From positions 427,501 through 491,500 of the forward strand of contig JAQJVL010000601.1 in assembly GCA_035578905.1 (NCBI GenBank): 64,000 bases of DNA, written 5' to 3'. The DNA comes from Stictocephala bisonia (lineage: Eukaryota > Arthropoda > Insecta > Hemiptera > Membracidae). A program made the position numbers and the translations under genes. Positions 1-11,640 of this stretch are shown here, piece after piece (the first letter of the stretch is position 1; each line of letters starts with the position of its first letter). Below the pieces are notes generated by a model. It saw only the letters and a program-made list of their open reading frames with translations, was not told the origin of the DNA and ran no database searches.

Positions 1-274
1 GAGTTGGTACGGTCGCACAAGGATGGTGCATGTCAAGTGAACCAGTGATACGCGGCGTACCAGAGTTGGTACTGCACTGTTCACCATGTCACTTACACTA
101 TCATTGATCACATCGGTGTTGCCACTGTTAAGCAGGTAGCCAGGAGTTAATAACAAACAATAGACGTATAAAACGAGCAGTTTTGGAATAGTATTATAAA
201 AAAAATGAATACATTAATAAGTGGTTAAATGTAATAAATACAATTACCAACTGAAGAAATTATTAATTCTTGAT
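1..274. other. Unassigned sequence at window start
   Basis: No gene or RNA is recognised. The first 160 bases are less AT-rich than what follows and contain GAGTTGGTAC-like words twice (near 2 and 64), which hints at repeat-derived sequence cut by the window edge. The rest is AT-rich spacer leading into an interspersed-repeat copy. Confidence 0.4.
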
Positions 275-668
275 CAGTATTACGCCGATCGTCAAGATAT
301 GGGCGAAATTGAGGTTCGAATGAGTGTGATGAATGTAAATATAATTACTAACATTAGTTTCATTTTTTTGCTAAAAGCAAAAGAGTGTGTTAATTTTTGT
401 TAACTAAGGTCCACTGTTCCTCAGAAAGAACTATTTATTAATATTCCAATAGCTAGGACAACTTGGGATCTACAACTTTACGTGGAATCCGAACCACGAT
501 CTGATTTACAGCTAATTTATAAGCCTGACACTCAGTTATCTTCCCTGCACAACATCTGAACTTTGACTACAATCCGACATGGATACTCCAGACTTCTCAA
601 GTAGAGTCCACGTCGATGGCAACCACTGAGCGGACGCTATGTTGGTATTAGGACTGAGCATAGAAACT
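275..668 (+). repeat. Interspersed repeat family R1, copy 1
   Basis: This copy aligns by eye over most of its length with 62010-62490 and 63770-64000 on the same strand, and with the reverse complements of 19872-20245 and 36150-36505. Shared landmarks in order are GCCGATCGT, TATTTATTAATA, TGGAATCCGAACCAC, TTTGACTAC, CATGGATACTCCAGACTTCT and AACCACTGAGCGGACGC. No protein is encoded. The reverse complement of TGGAATCCGAACCAC reads GTGGTTCGGATTCCA, which resembles a tRNA B box, so a SINE origin is possible but not shown. Boundaries are approximate. Confidence 0.75.
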
Positions 669-1188
669 AAATAGTTGATAAGAAGTATATGGAAAAACAC
701 GGATATTGAAAAAAACTCAAACACACGTAAAAAAATAAAAAAATAAAATATTAAATATATTTAAAAAAAATATGATCAAATATATTAACAACGTAATACT
801 AAATTATTTCAACACGTATGATCAAGTAAAAAAAGCCGAATAATTCATTATTTTTTAATTAATTTTCATAATTTAGAGAATATTAAGTATAAATCGATTG
901 GCTAATAAATTGTCTAAAAGAATTATTGCATATTTTTTGTCTCATAAGGTTATTTTGAACATAAGAATAACGTTAAAAATATAAATTAGGAGTAAAAATT
1001 GAAATATAACGTGAATTAGAATCAATGTTGGCAACACTGTGGAAATGCAGGGGTAAGTGTCTATGCGTCTATCTGCAGGGATAAGTCTATCCGTGTAAAA
1101 CATGGCCGATTTTATAATTCAGAAGCACATATCCCTGCGCAGGGCTATGTGTCTATGCGTCAACTGCTGCAGGGGTATGTGCTTATAC

Positions 1189-1193
<5 letters not shown>
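669..1193. other. AT-rich spacer ending in an irregular GC-richer repeat
   Basis: Bases 669-1040 are AT-rich with no gene. Bases 1045-1193 hold about four irregular variants of a word like CAGGGGTAAGTGTCTATGCG, near 1048, 1072, 1137 and 1169, with one AGCACATATCCCTGCGC stretch reading as an inverted version. The block ends directly in the (TA)n tract. It looks like a decayed small repeat; no family is assigned. Confidence 0.5.

Positions 1194-1258
<65 letters not shown>
1194..1258. repeat. (TA)n microsatellite
   Basis: About 32 uninterrupted TA dinucleotides, starting just after ACGTGTG. Confidence 0.97.
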
Positions 1259-1261
<3 letters not shown>

Positions 1262-4200
1262 AAGAGCAGTACCAGATCAATTTTAGTATTTTCGCTTCAT
1301 AAAAGTCTACTTTTAAAACTTTACATTTAATATTTGGTATTCTTAACATATTGAGCATAAATTGTATAAATGAAACCAAATAGTTGCACAGATCAGCCCC
1401 TTTTTAAACTAAAAAAATGTATATTACACTACAAAAAATTGTAAATCAAAATTTAAAAAGGAATGAAGTAGTTATTCTTGTTTTATATTATAAATCAACG
1501 TTGTATTTTCATTCAAACTAGAAAACATTTCAGGTTGTAACAAAAATTAAGTTTAAATGTTATGAACATTTAGTTTTGTAAGTAGTTATTAATTTTTTAG
1601 TAATATTATTAACAATATTATAATTTATTATGTTACAAATCACTTTTGAGTTAAAGTAATTCAAGCAAGGAAAGTTCTTACAAAAAGATTATTAAATATA
1701 AATTTTCTTGTTAAAATGTAATTGAAAATATACATGCACTTATTTCCTCTTATACATTATTGATAACTTAGAAAACTTAAGGAACTACAAACATTGGAGT
1801 ACTGGGGAAACAAAGAACGAGCTTAGTTAAGTTTATTAAATTATGCTTCGAGCTTCCCTAGCAGTTCTTTATCTTCCTTCCACCTAAACTGTCATATTTA
1901 ACCTAGACAGTATTAAAATGTTGACGGTGGTCGAGTCTATAGAATTGTAACTAATTAGGTTGAGTTTAAATTAAATAAAATCGAATATCAAAATTCACTA
2001 CATTATTATATAACTTTAAAATGGTTGAAAGACTTTATAGTTATATTAAAGTCTTTCAACCACGGGATTAAGAATATCCCAAAAACAATCTGTTAATAAT
2101 TTGTCAAAAAAAGGGATCAGAGCAAAATGAGGATTGTTTGAATGAAAAAATAAAGAATACCCCTTGGAATTAAAAATACATGGCAAGGATTTTTTTGCTT
2201 TTTTTTGTTTATGTCGACTTTTTTGTTATATAAATGTCAGTCCCCCCCAAATAAAAAAAAGAAATAAAACCAAACTCAATCTAGGCAGTTTGACCTTACA
2301 ATGTTGTCATTAATTGCAGTGATAATATTAGCGAACACTTTACGAACACTTTTTGAACATTACAATACAACTATCTTTGTCCATGGCCTCTAGCTTCCCA
2401 GTGGTTTGGCTCCTAAGTAGTTAGACTATATCACTACAGGGATAGACGTAAAGTAAGAAACTATTTTATTACTAAACTTTCTGTATAATAAATGTCTTTT
2501 GAAAAAGTTTTAGTATTGTTTCTCCTTAAATTAATAAGTTTATCGAAGTAACTATACATGTTGTTTCTCTAAATTGTAATCCGTATTGTATAACATTTTA
2601 AATTGTAGTTTCCCTGCCACATATATGTAAATATACATTGTGCATATAATATCCTAAGACATAACTATACAGTGTAACAATATTGGCATTTAAATTATAT
2701 AATAAATAGATTACATTATAATTTACAAAGCTACAATACTTGTGAAAAATACCTCTAACATAATTCAAATAGTATGTTTACCTTACAGTGATCATAAATT
2801 AATAATCTTAGAAACAAAGGCTTACTTTAAAAGGTTTAGTTTTGTATTAATAGCATTTAATTAAACTATTTTATTAACTATATAAAATATACTAAAGCAT
2901 TCATAAATGTGTGTACAAAGTTTAGAGAATAAAAAACCATAAAAGAACTAAATATTCAAATTGATTACCTTTCCACATGTCATTAAGTGACATTGAGTTT
3001 TAGATAAACATTCCAATATTTTTGACAATTCTATTACAACACAAGTTTAAGCGTAGGGGTAGGATAACTGAGCAGAAGAAGATTTAGGAGGGTTGAAATT
3101 GTTTTTAATATCAATCCGACGGAGGGAGTTGGATCCTCAAAAGTTCCCTGTAAACAAAGCAATATTATAATTTCGTCTTATTTCCATTCTTTCTGTTTGT
3201 CGTTTCTTGGTGATTGCGACTCTTTAATCTTTATAAAAGTACAAGAAAAAAATGTACGTTACCTTTTTTGTATGATGTAGTTATGAGATAAATTAATATC
3301 ATATTTTGTAGAAAATAGGTTATGTTTTCTCCTGAGTTAACAGGATATTTTAAGAAAGTAATATGTTTTAAATGCAACGGTAAAGGAACACACATTGTGA
3401 TATAGAGTTCAATTATTGTATAATTTATTAAAATTAATATAATGTATTTAGTACTAATTCTATAAATTCTCCTCAATAGAGTAATGATGTAACAAAACGA
3501 ATAATTTGAATATTTCTATAAGTAGTGATGAATATTTTTTCATTGCAACTTCATACAGGCTAATTATTATTGTCAATATTTTGTTTACTGAGCTCAAAAA
3601 GATTTTATTAACAACAATCATTTATTTACATATACTAACAACATTTACATTCTTAAATGTATTAAAATAAATATAATAATATTAAAAAAATAAAGAAATA
3701 AATAGTAAACAAATTATATAATTCAAAATAAGTATTTTGTAAACCTAAAATATGAGTTTATGTTAATATATATAACATATATGTAGTAATAATAAATTTA
3801 TTAATAATGAGGGCTCATTAAATCTCATCAGCAGCTGCTGAGATGCCGATGAGGTCTCCGTTTAGCCTACTTAAATTTACTATCGTTTCAAAAACGTACT
3901 ATTGTTTTGTTTGTTTGTTAATGAGCTATGCTTCTCATTGACAGTTTGATATTTTTATGATAATATCCAAGTGTTAATTGTTATAATTATTCTAGATTAC
4001 GGTCTATTACATCATTGTTTTGGTATTTATTTTTCTGAGAAAAACTAACAAACCTGTATAAACAGTGACAATGACTGAAAATACTCATTTCCCACGCACA
4101 TACTAATGTCTATGTGAGAATTATTGCCATAATAACCTTGCTTTGTGTTATTGTAAGAATAATTATTAATATAATAATAAATACTCTCATTCATTCATTC

Positions 4201-4573
4201 AAATAAACATGATAAAACAACTTTAAGTATAAGCATTATAGAGTGAATTAATCACAATGCTATAAGATCATAGATTAAAATAAAAGCAGTACATAAATAA
4301 AGAAGAAACAAAAATACTCAGTAAAAATATCCTTTAAGAATTATTAAACATTACCTTTTAATATTTGTAGAATACACGTTGTTGGATTTGATCTACGACA
4401 AATAATACGTCAATAAATCATACTTGTAATACAAACATAACAACTATTAAACAAATATTTAAATATTCAATAACAAAATTTCTCCAGAGTAAATTAGGTT
4501 CAATTAAGACAAGTTACCGTACACGATGGATTCATAATTGGCCTTGGCGATACTTATTCAGCCATTCCCCTCA
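1259..4573. other. AT-rich non-coding stretch
   Basis: No ORF with protein-like composition, no RNA gene and no long repeat was seen. It contains one strong stem-loop (2022-2061, listed separately). The short ORFs here are low-complexity and AT-driven. Confidence 0.6.
2022..2061. repeat. Perfect 16-bp stem-loop
   Basis: TGGTTGAAAGACTTTA at 2022-2037 is repeated as its exact reverse complement at 2046-2061, with an 8-base loop between. It may be the remnant of a small foldback element or MITE. Nothing supports a microRNA beyond the hairpin itself. Confidence 0.8.
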
Positions 4574-4934
4574 CCCCCCCCCCCCAATCTTGAGTGACGT
4601 GTTGTCTCGGCTTTCTGACGGCTACTAATTAGTTTCAAGCCGGTAATTGTATTTTCCCGCCTACTTTCTTGTACGGGAGGGTGGTCGAGCAAAAACTGCT
4701 AACCTCTGCTAATAATATAACATGATTATCCTCCTTGTCAACGTTTCATCTTCGTCACTGTTCCTCTGTTTAATATTGTTTCCTTACTAAAAAACGTAAT
4801 TAATGTCAAAGAAGAAAATGTTGTTTTGCTGGTGCAAAAAGAAAAAAAGAAAACATATTATTTTACTTGATATTTTGTGCTTGTTATAAACGTTTAAATT
4901 AAGATAAATAATGAAGTACGTCTTTTCGTTATAG
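4574..4934. other. Poly-C run and spacer before the minisatellite
   Basis: A run of about 13 C residues near 4574-4586 is followed by moderately GC-rich sequence and then AT-rich spacer. No gene is seen. Confidence 0.5.
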
Positions 4935-5945
4935 CCAAATGACGTACTGTGGACCAAATAACGTACTGTGGACCAAATAACGTACTGTGGACCCAATAAC
5001 GTACTGTGGACCAAATAACGTACTGTGGACCAAATAACGTACTGTGGACCCAATAACGTACTGTGGACCAAATAACGTACTGTGGACCAAATAACGTACT
5101 GTGGACCAAATAATGTACTGTGGACCAAATAACGTAATGTGGACCAAATAACGTACTGTGGACCAAATAACGTACTGTGGACCAAATAACGCACTGTGGA
5201 CCAAATAACGTACCGTGGACCAAATAACGTACTGTGGACCAAATAACGTACTGTGGACCAAATAACGTACTGTGGACCAAATAACGTACTGTGGACCAAA
5301 TAACGTACTATGGACCAAATAACGTACTGTGGACCAAATAACGTGCTGTGGACCAAATAGCGTACTGTGGACCAAATAACGTAATGTGGACCAAATAACG
5401 TATTGTGGACCAAATCACGTACTGTGGACCAAATAACGTACTGTGCACCAAATAACGTAATGTGGACCAAATAACGTACTGTGGACCAAATTACGTACTG
5501 TGGACCAAACAACGTACTGTGGACCAAATAACGTACTGTGGACCAAATAACGTACTATGGACCAAATAACGTACTGTGGACCAAATAACGTGCTGTGGAC
5601 CAAATAGCGTACTGTGGACCAAATAACGTAATGTGGACCAAATAACGTATTGTGGACCAAATCACGTACTGTGGACCAAATAACGTACTGTGCACCAAAT
5701 AACGAAATGTGGACCAAATAACGTACTGTGGACCAAATTACGTACTGTGGACCAAACAACGTACTGTGGACCAAATAACGTACTGTGGACCAAATAACGT
5801 ACTGTGGACCAAATAACGTACTGTGGACCAAATTACGTAATGTGAACCAAATAACGTACTGTGGACCAAATAACGTACTGTGGACCAAATAACGTACTGT
5901 GGACCAAATAACGTACTTTGGACCAAATAACGTACTGTGGATTAA
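4935..5945. repeat. 19-bp minisatellite with higher-order repeat
   Basis: About 53 head-to-tail copies of GTACTGTGGACCAAATAAC with scattered single-base variants. A 13-unit block (247 bp) is itself duplicated: variant units GTACTA at 5305 and 5552, and GTGCTG at 5343 and 5590, are each exactly 247 bases apart, with AGCG, TATT, TCACG, GCACC and AACAACG variants in the same order in both blocks. Because 19 is not a multiple of three, all three minus-strand frames stay open. The long repetitive polypeptides read from it are artefacts of the array. Confidence 0.97.
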
Positions 5946-6476
5946 ATGACATATTGGTATGTATGCGACAAAAAGAAACGGAAAATACTTACCAATACTA
6001 ATCCAGATCGACCCTCCCTCTTAAATCCAGCACTGAGTCCTTGTGCATAATTACATGGTTGATGGTAAATGGGCTTATATTCACAATATTTGCATTTATA
6101 TTAGTAAATATTTAATAACAAATATAATATTTTAAGAACAAGCCAATTTAATGTTTACCCTTGATATGCCTGTTTAGTATGAAAATTGGTCTTTGTGGAA
6201 AACCGGGAATGTATAATAGATTATTATTGTTGATAATTAATTAATTAAATTATTGGATCAATTTATGTTACTCATAATAAATAGGCATGATGCCGTTGGT
6301 ATGATAAATAAATAAATAATTTCAAATAAAAAAACTCACTATACTACGAATGAAATAAACCCTTTATATTGTTTTATATTTTATTTTACATTTTATTTTA
6401 TAAATATGGACCTCAATAAAACCATGTGAAAGATTTTGATAAATATTTTGTGTGTCAAGTTGTGTTATAGACTGTG
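5946..6476. other. AT-rich spacer between two minisatellites
   Basis: No gene or RNA recognised. It contains a short GC-richer piece near 6000-6040, and the rest is AT-rich. Confidence 0.5.
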
Positions 6477-6636
6477 ATTTTGCCAGCCCATGAACATTTG
6501 TAACTGTAATTTTGCCGGCCCATGAAAATTTGTAACTGTGATTTTTCCGGCCCATGAACATTTGTAGCTGTAAATTTGCCGGCCCATAAAAATTTGTAAC
6601 TGTAATTTTGCCGGCCCATGAACATTTGTAACTGTA
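6477..6636. repeat. 32-bp minisatellite, five units
   Basis: Units start at 6477, 6509, 6541, 6573 and 6605. The core is TTTTGCCGGCCCATGAACAT followed by TTGTAACTGT, with a few substitutions per unit. The array ends at 6637, where the sequence changes to ACCCTTAAAAAAT. Short ORFs on the minus strand come from the repeat. Confidence 0.95.
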
Positions 6637-8059
6637 ATTTACCCTTAAAAAATATTAGTGAGGGCACAGTCATATATGTATATAAAAATTTCCATATACG
6701 TATTTGTTTCTAGATTTAAAAATTTTCAAATAAATCTTGCAAAAAAGAAAAATTGCACACTTACGGTAATTACATTTCATAGAAAACATAAATTTCATAA
6801 ACACCACAAACAATGAATATTTCCTAAACTGAGCTAATGTTTTCATAATTATTTTAAATGTACTATCTTTTTTATAATACTATTTAAAACTATGGTTGAC
6901 TTTATAAAAAAAACCAACGGTACATTATATACTCTAATACAATTATTTACATAATTTTTAAAGTTTGAAAATAGAAAAAAATCTATTCAGTGTGTTCGTC
7001 AATTAAGTAATATTTACTTATAATAAAAAAAATAATTCATTTTAGATAAATCATCCATAATAAGCCTTACGATTTCGATTGAGTGAAAATATTGCATTTG
7101 AATGAAGCAACAATAGAGTTCCGATCTCTTCTGATAAGAGTTTGCAAGAAAGGCTGGGGTGAATATCATTACCATCTAATTTTGTGGACCGGCTGAGACC
7201 TACAGATTTTTGCACAATAAGTTGAGGAGCTTTAATTTTTTGACTGATTTAACAGTAATATTGAAGCGCATTTGGTTATAACACTTAATTCGTGATTGTA
7301 AGTAACAATTATTTGATATGCTTCAGTTTTAGTTTTGTAACAGATCTTATGTATATGTGTTCTTAAGTGTAGAATTCAACAGTTACAATACATGTTTGTA
7401 GTTAAGGAGTTCAATGTAAATAAAATTATTCCATTTAGAAAAAAATATATATATACGTGATAATATAAACTAAAATGTATAATATAACCTATTTAAAATA
7501 GTTTTTAAAAAATTGCATTTTTCAAAGAATGAATGTACTAAATACATTCCAAATCATAAACATTAAAAAAAAACTTATATCATTAAAACATTATTTTCAG
7601 GATGTAATAAAATTTAAACTAAATACCCTTAATTTTTTTTTAAATTGATTATTAAAATTATTAGTAACATTTTTACTAAAAAAAATTGAAGGGTACTCAG
7701 TTTGTATTTAATCAAATCCTAAAATTACATAAGAAGCCCTAATTTTTAACTTTATATTACTTCATTTAAACTATATGAACTTTTATATTTTTCATAAAAT
7801 GAGATTTATATTAGATAAAACTAAGCTAGAAAATAAATAAAAGGACGTAACTTGCACGTATATTATTTCCCAGCTAATTCCATTTGTATCATATATTTTA
7901 ATAGTGTACGTAATAAAATATTACGATGTAATTGTGTGAAAAGACGTCATATATCTGTAAGTACGTGATATATTAATTATTATTTATTTTAGCTATTGTA
8001 TTTACTATAAATCATTTTAGCACCAGCTAAATATTTTTATTCCATACTACAAGAAGACT
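6637..8059. other. AT-rich non-coding stretch
   Basis: No gene is recognised. The segment GGGGTGAATATCATTACCAT near 7157 resembles GGGGTGAATACCATTACCAT near 17162, so a small dispersed repeat may be present in both places. Confidence 0.5.
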
Positions 8060-8245
8060 ACTACAAGAAAGGCCTGAGGTGTCCATGTTGGGTGATAGAC
8101 TCGAACAATATCTATTGGAAAGAACTGTGTATCACGCTTGTTTATTGACTGAAATTCATCATACAAAAAACTACTTGTTGGATTCCACACTAAACTGTAT
8201 GTTTCTTATATACCCTAAGTATTAAGCTATTATTATATTATTTTT
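8060..8245 (-). repeat. Interspersed repeat family R1, copy 2 (partial)
   Basis: The plus strand reads as the reverse orientation of the family: GAGGTGTCCATGTTGGGTG, then a decayed middle, then TTGGATTCCACAC and a TATTAAGCTATTATTATA segment. It is shorter and more diverged than copies 1, 3 and 7. Confidence 0.55.
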
Positions 8246-8576
8246 TTAAGGAACATTTGACCTAACCTAGTTAAAATGACACTCATCTTTACTTATGTTC
8301 AAAATCTTTTCGGTCGGTATCATATTTTTAAGAAATCAAATAATGTACATACAAATAAAACGTATCGATATTAGTGGAGTGATACAGTATGTGAAATAAT
8401 AAACAAACAAATATTTAAAATCTTAATGCTTTTCACTTGTATTTTGCAAGAACTACTTTCATTGTTAGCATGTATTTGTATTACTTATAGTGACTGTTAT
8501 AAGTAAGACAATGATTAAGTGAGCGTATGTTAAAAATGAGTTTGATTTGCCTTGTATGCTATCATTATAAAATGCA

Positions 8577-8750
8577 GTGGCACTGACTGGAGGTCAAGCA
8601 ACATCGAGGGTGGCTGTCCCTTGGATGGGTGACCGTCTGAGCGATCCCGTCCTAGCACGCAGCACGCCTGCCCGGTCACTGGTTGTGGTTCGGAAGTCAA
8701 CCTTAAGCCGTTGGTGTCCAGGCCAAATGTTAACTCTGCCTGGTAAAATA
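8577..8750 (+). repeat. 5S rRNA-derived SINE
   Basis: Bases 8592-8640 closely resemble the internal part of eukaryotic 5S rRNA. AAGCAACATCGAGGGTGG matches the box A region, and CTTGGATGGGTGACCGTCTG matches the box C region that binds TFIIIA. The sequence then departs from 5S into a GC-rich body (about 8650-8735) and ends at an A-rich TAAAATAAAA. The 5' third of 5S is missing, so this is not a functional 5S gene. A 5S-type head plus an unrelated body fits SINE3-type elements. On that model it would be mobilised by a LINE and transcribed by RNA polymerase III from the internal promoter; activity cannot be judged here. Confidence 0.8.
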
Positions 8751-10039
8751 AAACCATCTTTAACCTTTTTTGTAATCATTGTATTTAAACTGTTATCACT
8801 GATAAGACATTCAGGATACACTAAGTCGTTTGTCTTAGTTATCATTAAGCGGGTAAAAAATACCTAAATTATTTATACCAAAACATAAAGACGAAAGAAT
8901 TTTTTTGTGTTATATTTTTGACGAAAGAATATTTGAGTGTTTTTTAAAAGAATATAAACTGCGTTACTTTTTTTTACGTTAAATAACAGTGTTTCACTTT
9001 TAAAATATTAAACACGTATAATTCCCTACAGAAATGAGAAAAGTCGATTCACTTTTATCAGAAATATAGTGAATAACTCAAAATCCCCCCCCAAAGGTGT
9101 CTGCTGGATATCTGACAGTAATGAAAGTCTGATGTTTTCAAAAGCGCTTTGACGCCACTGTGTTTGATTTATTTGGTGCAGTTTCCATTTCAGTTCTCTA
9201 GATAAAAGGGTGTAATTCATTATTTATATCTCCACACGCGCTTTGATTGCGCGGGGATCGCCACATACAATTCAGGTTTTCTAAATTACAACGTCACCAG
9301 TCATTTGAGTTTAACAAAAGATATGCCGATATGTAAGCTTCAATCTGTATTAAATAGAGAACGTATTTCAAAGCATTACTAATTAGTAAAGTATTATTTA
9401 GCTATACTTTTAATTTTACTACCCAGTTAGTATTAAAAAAAATACTTTAAAACATTCGTTTTAAGTAGGTCTTTAAATAATTTGACCTTACTAAAACGAA
9501 TGTTTTTAGTTAATGAAAAGAAAATTACAAAACAATGTGCATTTATGTAACAATGTAAACGATGTAAAGACTTGTAATGCTAATTCAGTGACACTTTTAA
9601 ACATGAGGTATACTCGATATGAAAACTAAAAATAAAGTAAGTAATTTAAAAATATTACACTGTAAAAATTAAGAAAGTCAAAAAGTAAGATCAATCTTTT
9701 ATGTACGCTTTGCCACAGAGAACAAATATAGAGAGGTATCATCCAATAGTTCTCACGAAGTTAGAGACGGATTAAATAGGTACCGCCATTTTCAATTCCT
9801 TCCCTTTTTCCTCATCCATATCTTGACGCATAAATATAATCAGGATAACTAAAAATTTTTTAAAATTTACATCAACTGTAATTTCCAGTTATGCGTGTAC
9901 TGCTACCATAAGAAAGTTACTTCTGTTTCTATGTGACTTCACAATCACGACTAAATAAAATAAAATTGAACGGAAAACAAATTGTACCCCTAATACAATG
10001 ACGTGTGACCTTAGATTTGAACTATTTGTTAAAGTTGTT
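8751..10039. other. AT-rich non-coding stretch
   Basis: No gene recognised. It contains a short inverted repeat at 9449-9506 and a C-run with a small GC-richer patch at 9085-9190. Confidence 0.5.
9449..9506. repeat. Inverted repeat, about 23-bp arms
   Basis: AAAACATTCGTTTTAAGTAG at 9449 and its near reverse complement ending at 9506 flank about 12 bases. The arms differ at a couple of positions. It is a MITE-like foldback remnant. Confidence 0.75.
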
Positions 10040-10103
10040 GTAGCACATGACTAAAATGACGGATAACTATTTAGTTGACTCGGGTTCGATTCCCAGCGTG
10101 CCT
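10040..10103 (+). other. tRNA T-arm-like sequence (not a complete tRNA)
   Basis: GGGTTCGATTCCC at 10082-10094 is an excellent B box and T-arm core, followed by AGCGTGCC where an acceptor stem could lie. The 5' side does not give a normal D arm, and only about 64 bases separate plausible acceptor ends, so this is not called a tRNA gene. It could be a tRNA pseudogene, a SINE head, or a tRNA remnant at the edge of the transposon-like block that starts right after it. Confidence 0.35.
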
Positions 10104-11640
10104 GGGGGTTTTTATTCCTCAGTCTGTACCGGGTCTTGGACCGGTACAGTTTCGTTTTTTCGTTGTTGTCTGCCAGGCTGCCTGAGATTCGCTTTTGCCC
10201 GGCGATTTGCGTACTTTGGTAGCCGTTGGCCCAGTTCCGTTTCGTTCCGTGTTCCAGCAGCTTCAGTCCGGTTGGCCTGTCTGGTCAGTTGTCTTGTGCT
10301 GCCTGCAGAATCTCGTTATGAGTGGCTAGACAAACTAAAACTCCAGGGTCCTTGAGTGGGACTTTCAACCCTCAGCCGGTCGTCCGGGCAATGTTCTACC
10401 ATCTTCACTGCTAGCCTGGCCTGAGGACCATGTTGGAGCCTGGAGTTGCCCACTACCCGCACTACATCTTTGGTGGTAGAAGTCTTCAGTCCTCAGGTCA
10501 GTTCGCTCCATCTTTTTTCCCGGCGGCTGAGCTGGGGGTTTTGCTGGTTAAATTTTTGTAAAAGAAGAAAAAAGTTTGTGGAACTGTTTAATTTGTGGCC
10601 TAGGCCTAAACTTCTAAACTGGGACAAAGTGATGGATGAAACAGCCATGGGGACTTATATATTTTTTTTTTATTGAAGGAAGGAAAACTTGAAATACCAA
10701 AAGAACTTTTTGGGTGTTAATATTTAATTAGTTTATATTCCTTGTTATTAATTAATTAGTTTTATTTGTTGTTATATCTTTTAGATTTTATAGTTGTTAG
10801 GTCCCTATGGTTAAGTCATGTTATTTATTTATATGTTTAGGCCTAGTGATCGTTATTTATTTTCTCGTTGTTAATTGTATTATTGATGTAAGGGGATAAT
10901 AGAACGGTACCGTGTTAGATTTTCTTTTAAATTATTTAATTTTTAAACTTTCACCAAAAGGGGATTATGGTGCTTTTGCTTAACTTTTAATTCGGAGCTG
11001 CCCAGGGATTCCGGCTTACTCCCTGGCCCGGTGGAATCAAGGGATGCGGGCCAAATTGCCGGTGTAATTGGTGATACCAAAAATTTTATAATTTTCTTCA
11101 CTTTTAGTTGGGGCCTATTAAATTTTTCTTACGTTTTGGGGTGTCTCAGGCTAGGCTGCAGATAGGCCATGTAGTTGTTAATTTGTTAATTTTGGTATTT
11201 GTTGAGTTTGTTGTTCTTGTAGCTTTTGTGTGTTTTGTTATTTATTTAAGTGCAAATTTTATATTGTGGCCTTCTGCCTATTTTTATTGTGGCCTTCTGC
11301 CGTTTTGATTATGTTAATAGTGGTTTTTTGGTAATAAATTAGTTTCGCTCAGCTGCCGAGTGTTATTTTGACCCTCCAACTGCCACCCGTGATCCCATCG
11401 CTTTACTCGTTTTGAGCCATCCCCCAGTTGGCACGCTTCCCAGCTTTGGTGGGGGGATGGGTCTCAAGTCACTTCCGTTTTTTGGAAGTCACGGAGTAAT
11501 TCAACTAGACAGGAAAACTATGATGGGCTTTACCAGTAATAGGGGACAAGTATTGAATTATTATTTATTAGAGGGATTACTAGTTCATATTGACCTTGAT
11601 AGTCTTTATGATGTGTTCCAGACGTGGTCGTCATAGCATT
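10104..11640. mobile_element. Compositionally distinct block, probably transposon-derived
   Basis: This segment is clearly richer in G, C and T-rich words than its AT-rich flanks. Examples are GGCCTAGGCCTAAAC, TTCCGGCTTACTCCCTGGCC and AGTTGGCACGCTTCCCAGC. It contains a short 23-bp tandem duplication of ATTGTGGCCTTCTGCC near 11263-11303. The ORFs within it are short and show no recognisable domain. The abrupt start just after a tRNA T-arm-like motif and the uniform composition suggest an inserted element, perhaps an LTR or a non-coding transposon part. Termini and target duplications were not found and no superfamily is assigned. Confidence 0.4.

Noticed and set aside
4787..5926. Minus-strand ORFs of 60-250 residues repeating a HSTLFGPQYVIW-like unit
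   Set aside because: They are translations of the 19-bp minisatellite. All three frames stay open because the unit lacks stops in that strand; there is no gene-like N terminus or conserved domain.
4935..5945. CRISPR-like array
   Set aside because: Repeats are directly head-to-tail with no unique spacers, in a eukaryotic context.
8577..8750. Functional 5S rRNA gene
   Set aside because: The first third and the 3' stem of 5S are absent and the sequence runs into an unrelated body.
10040..10103. Functional tRNA gene
   Set aside because: Good B box and T arm, but no D arm or matching acceptor stem and the length is too short. Kept only as a tRNA-like motif.
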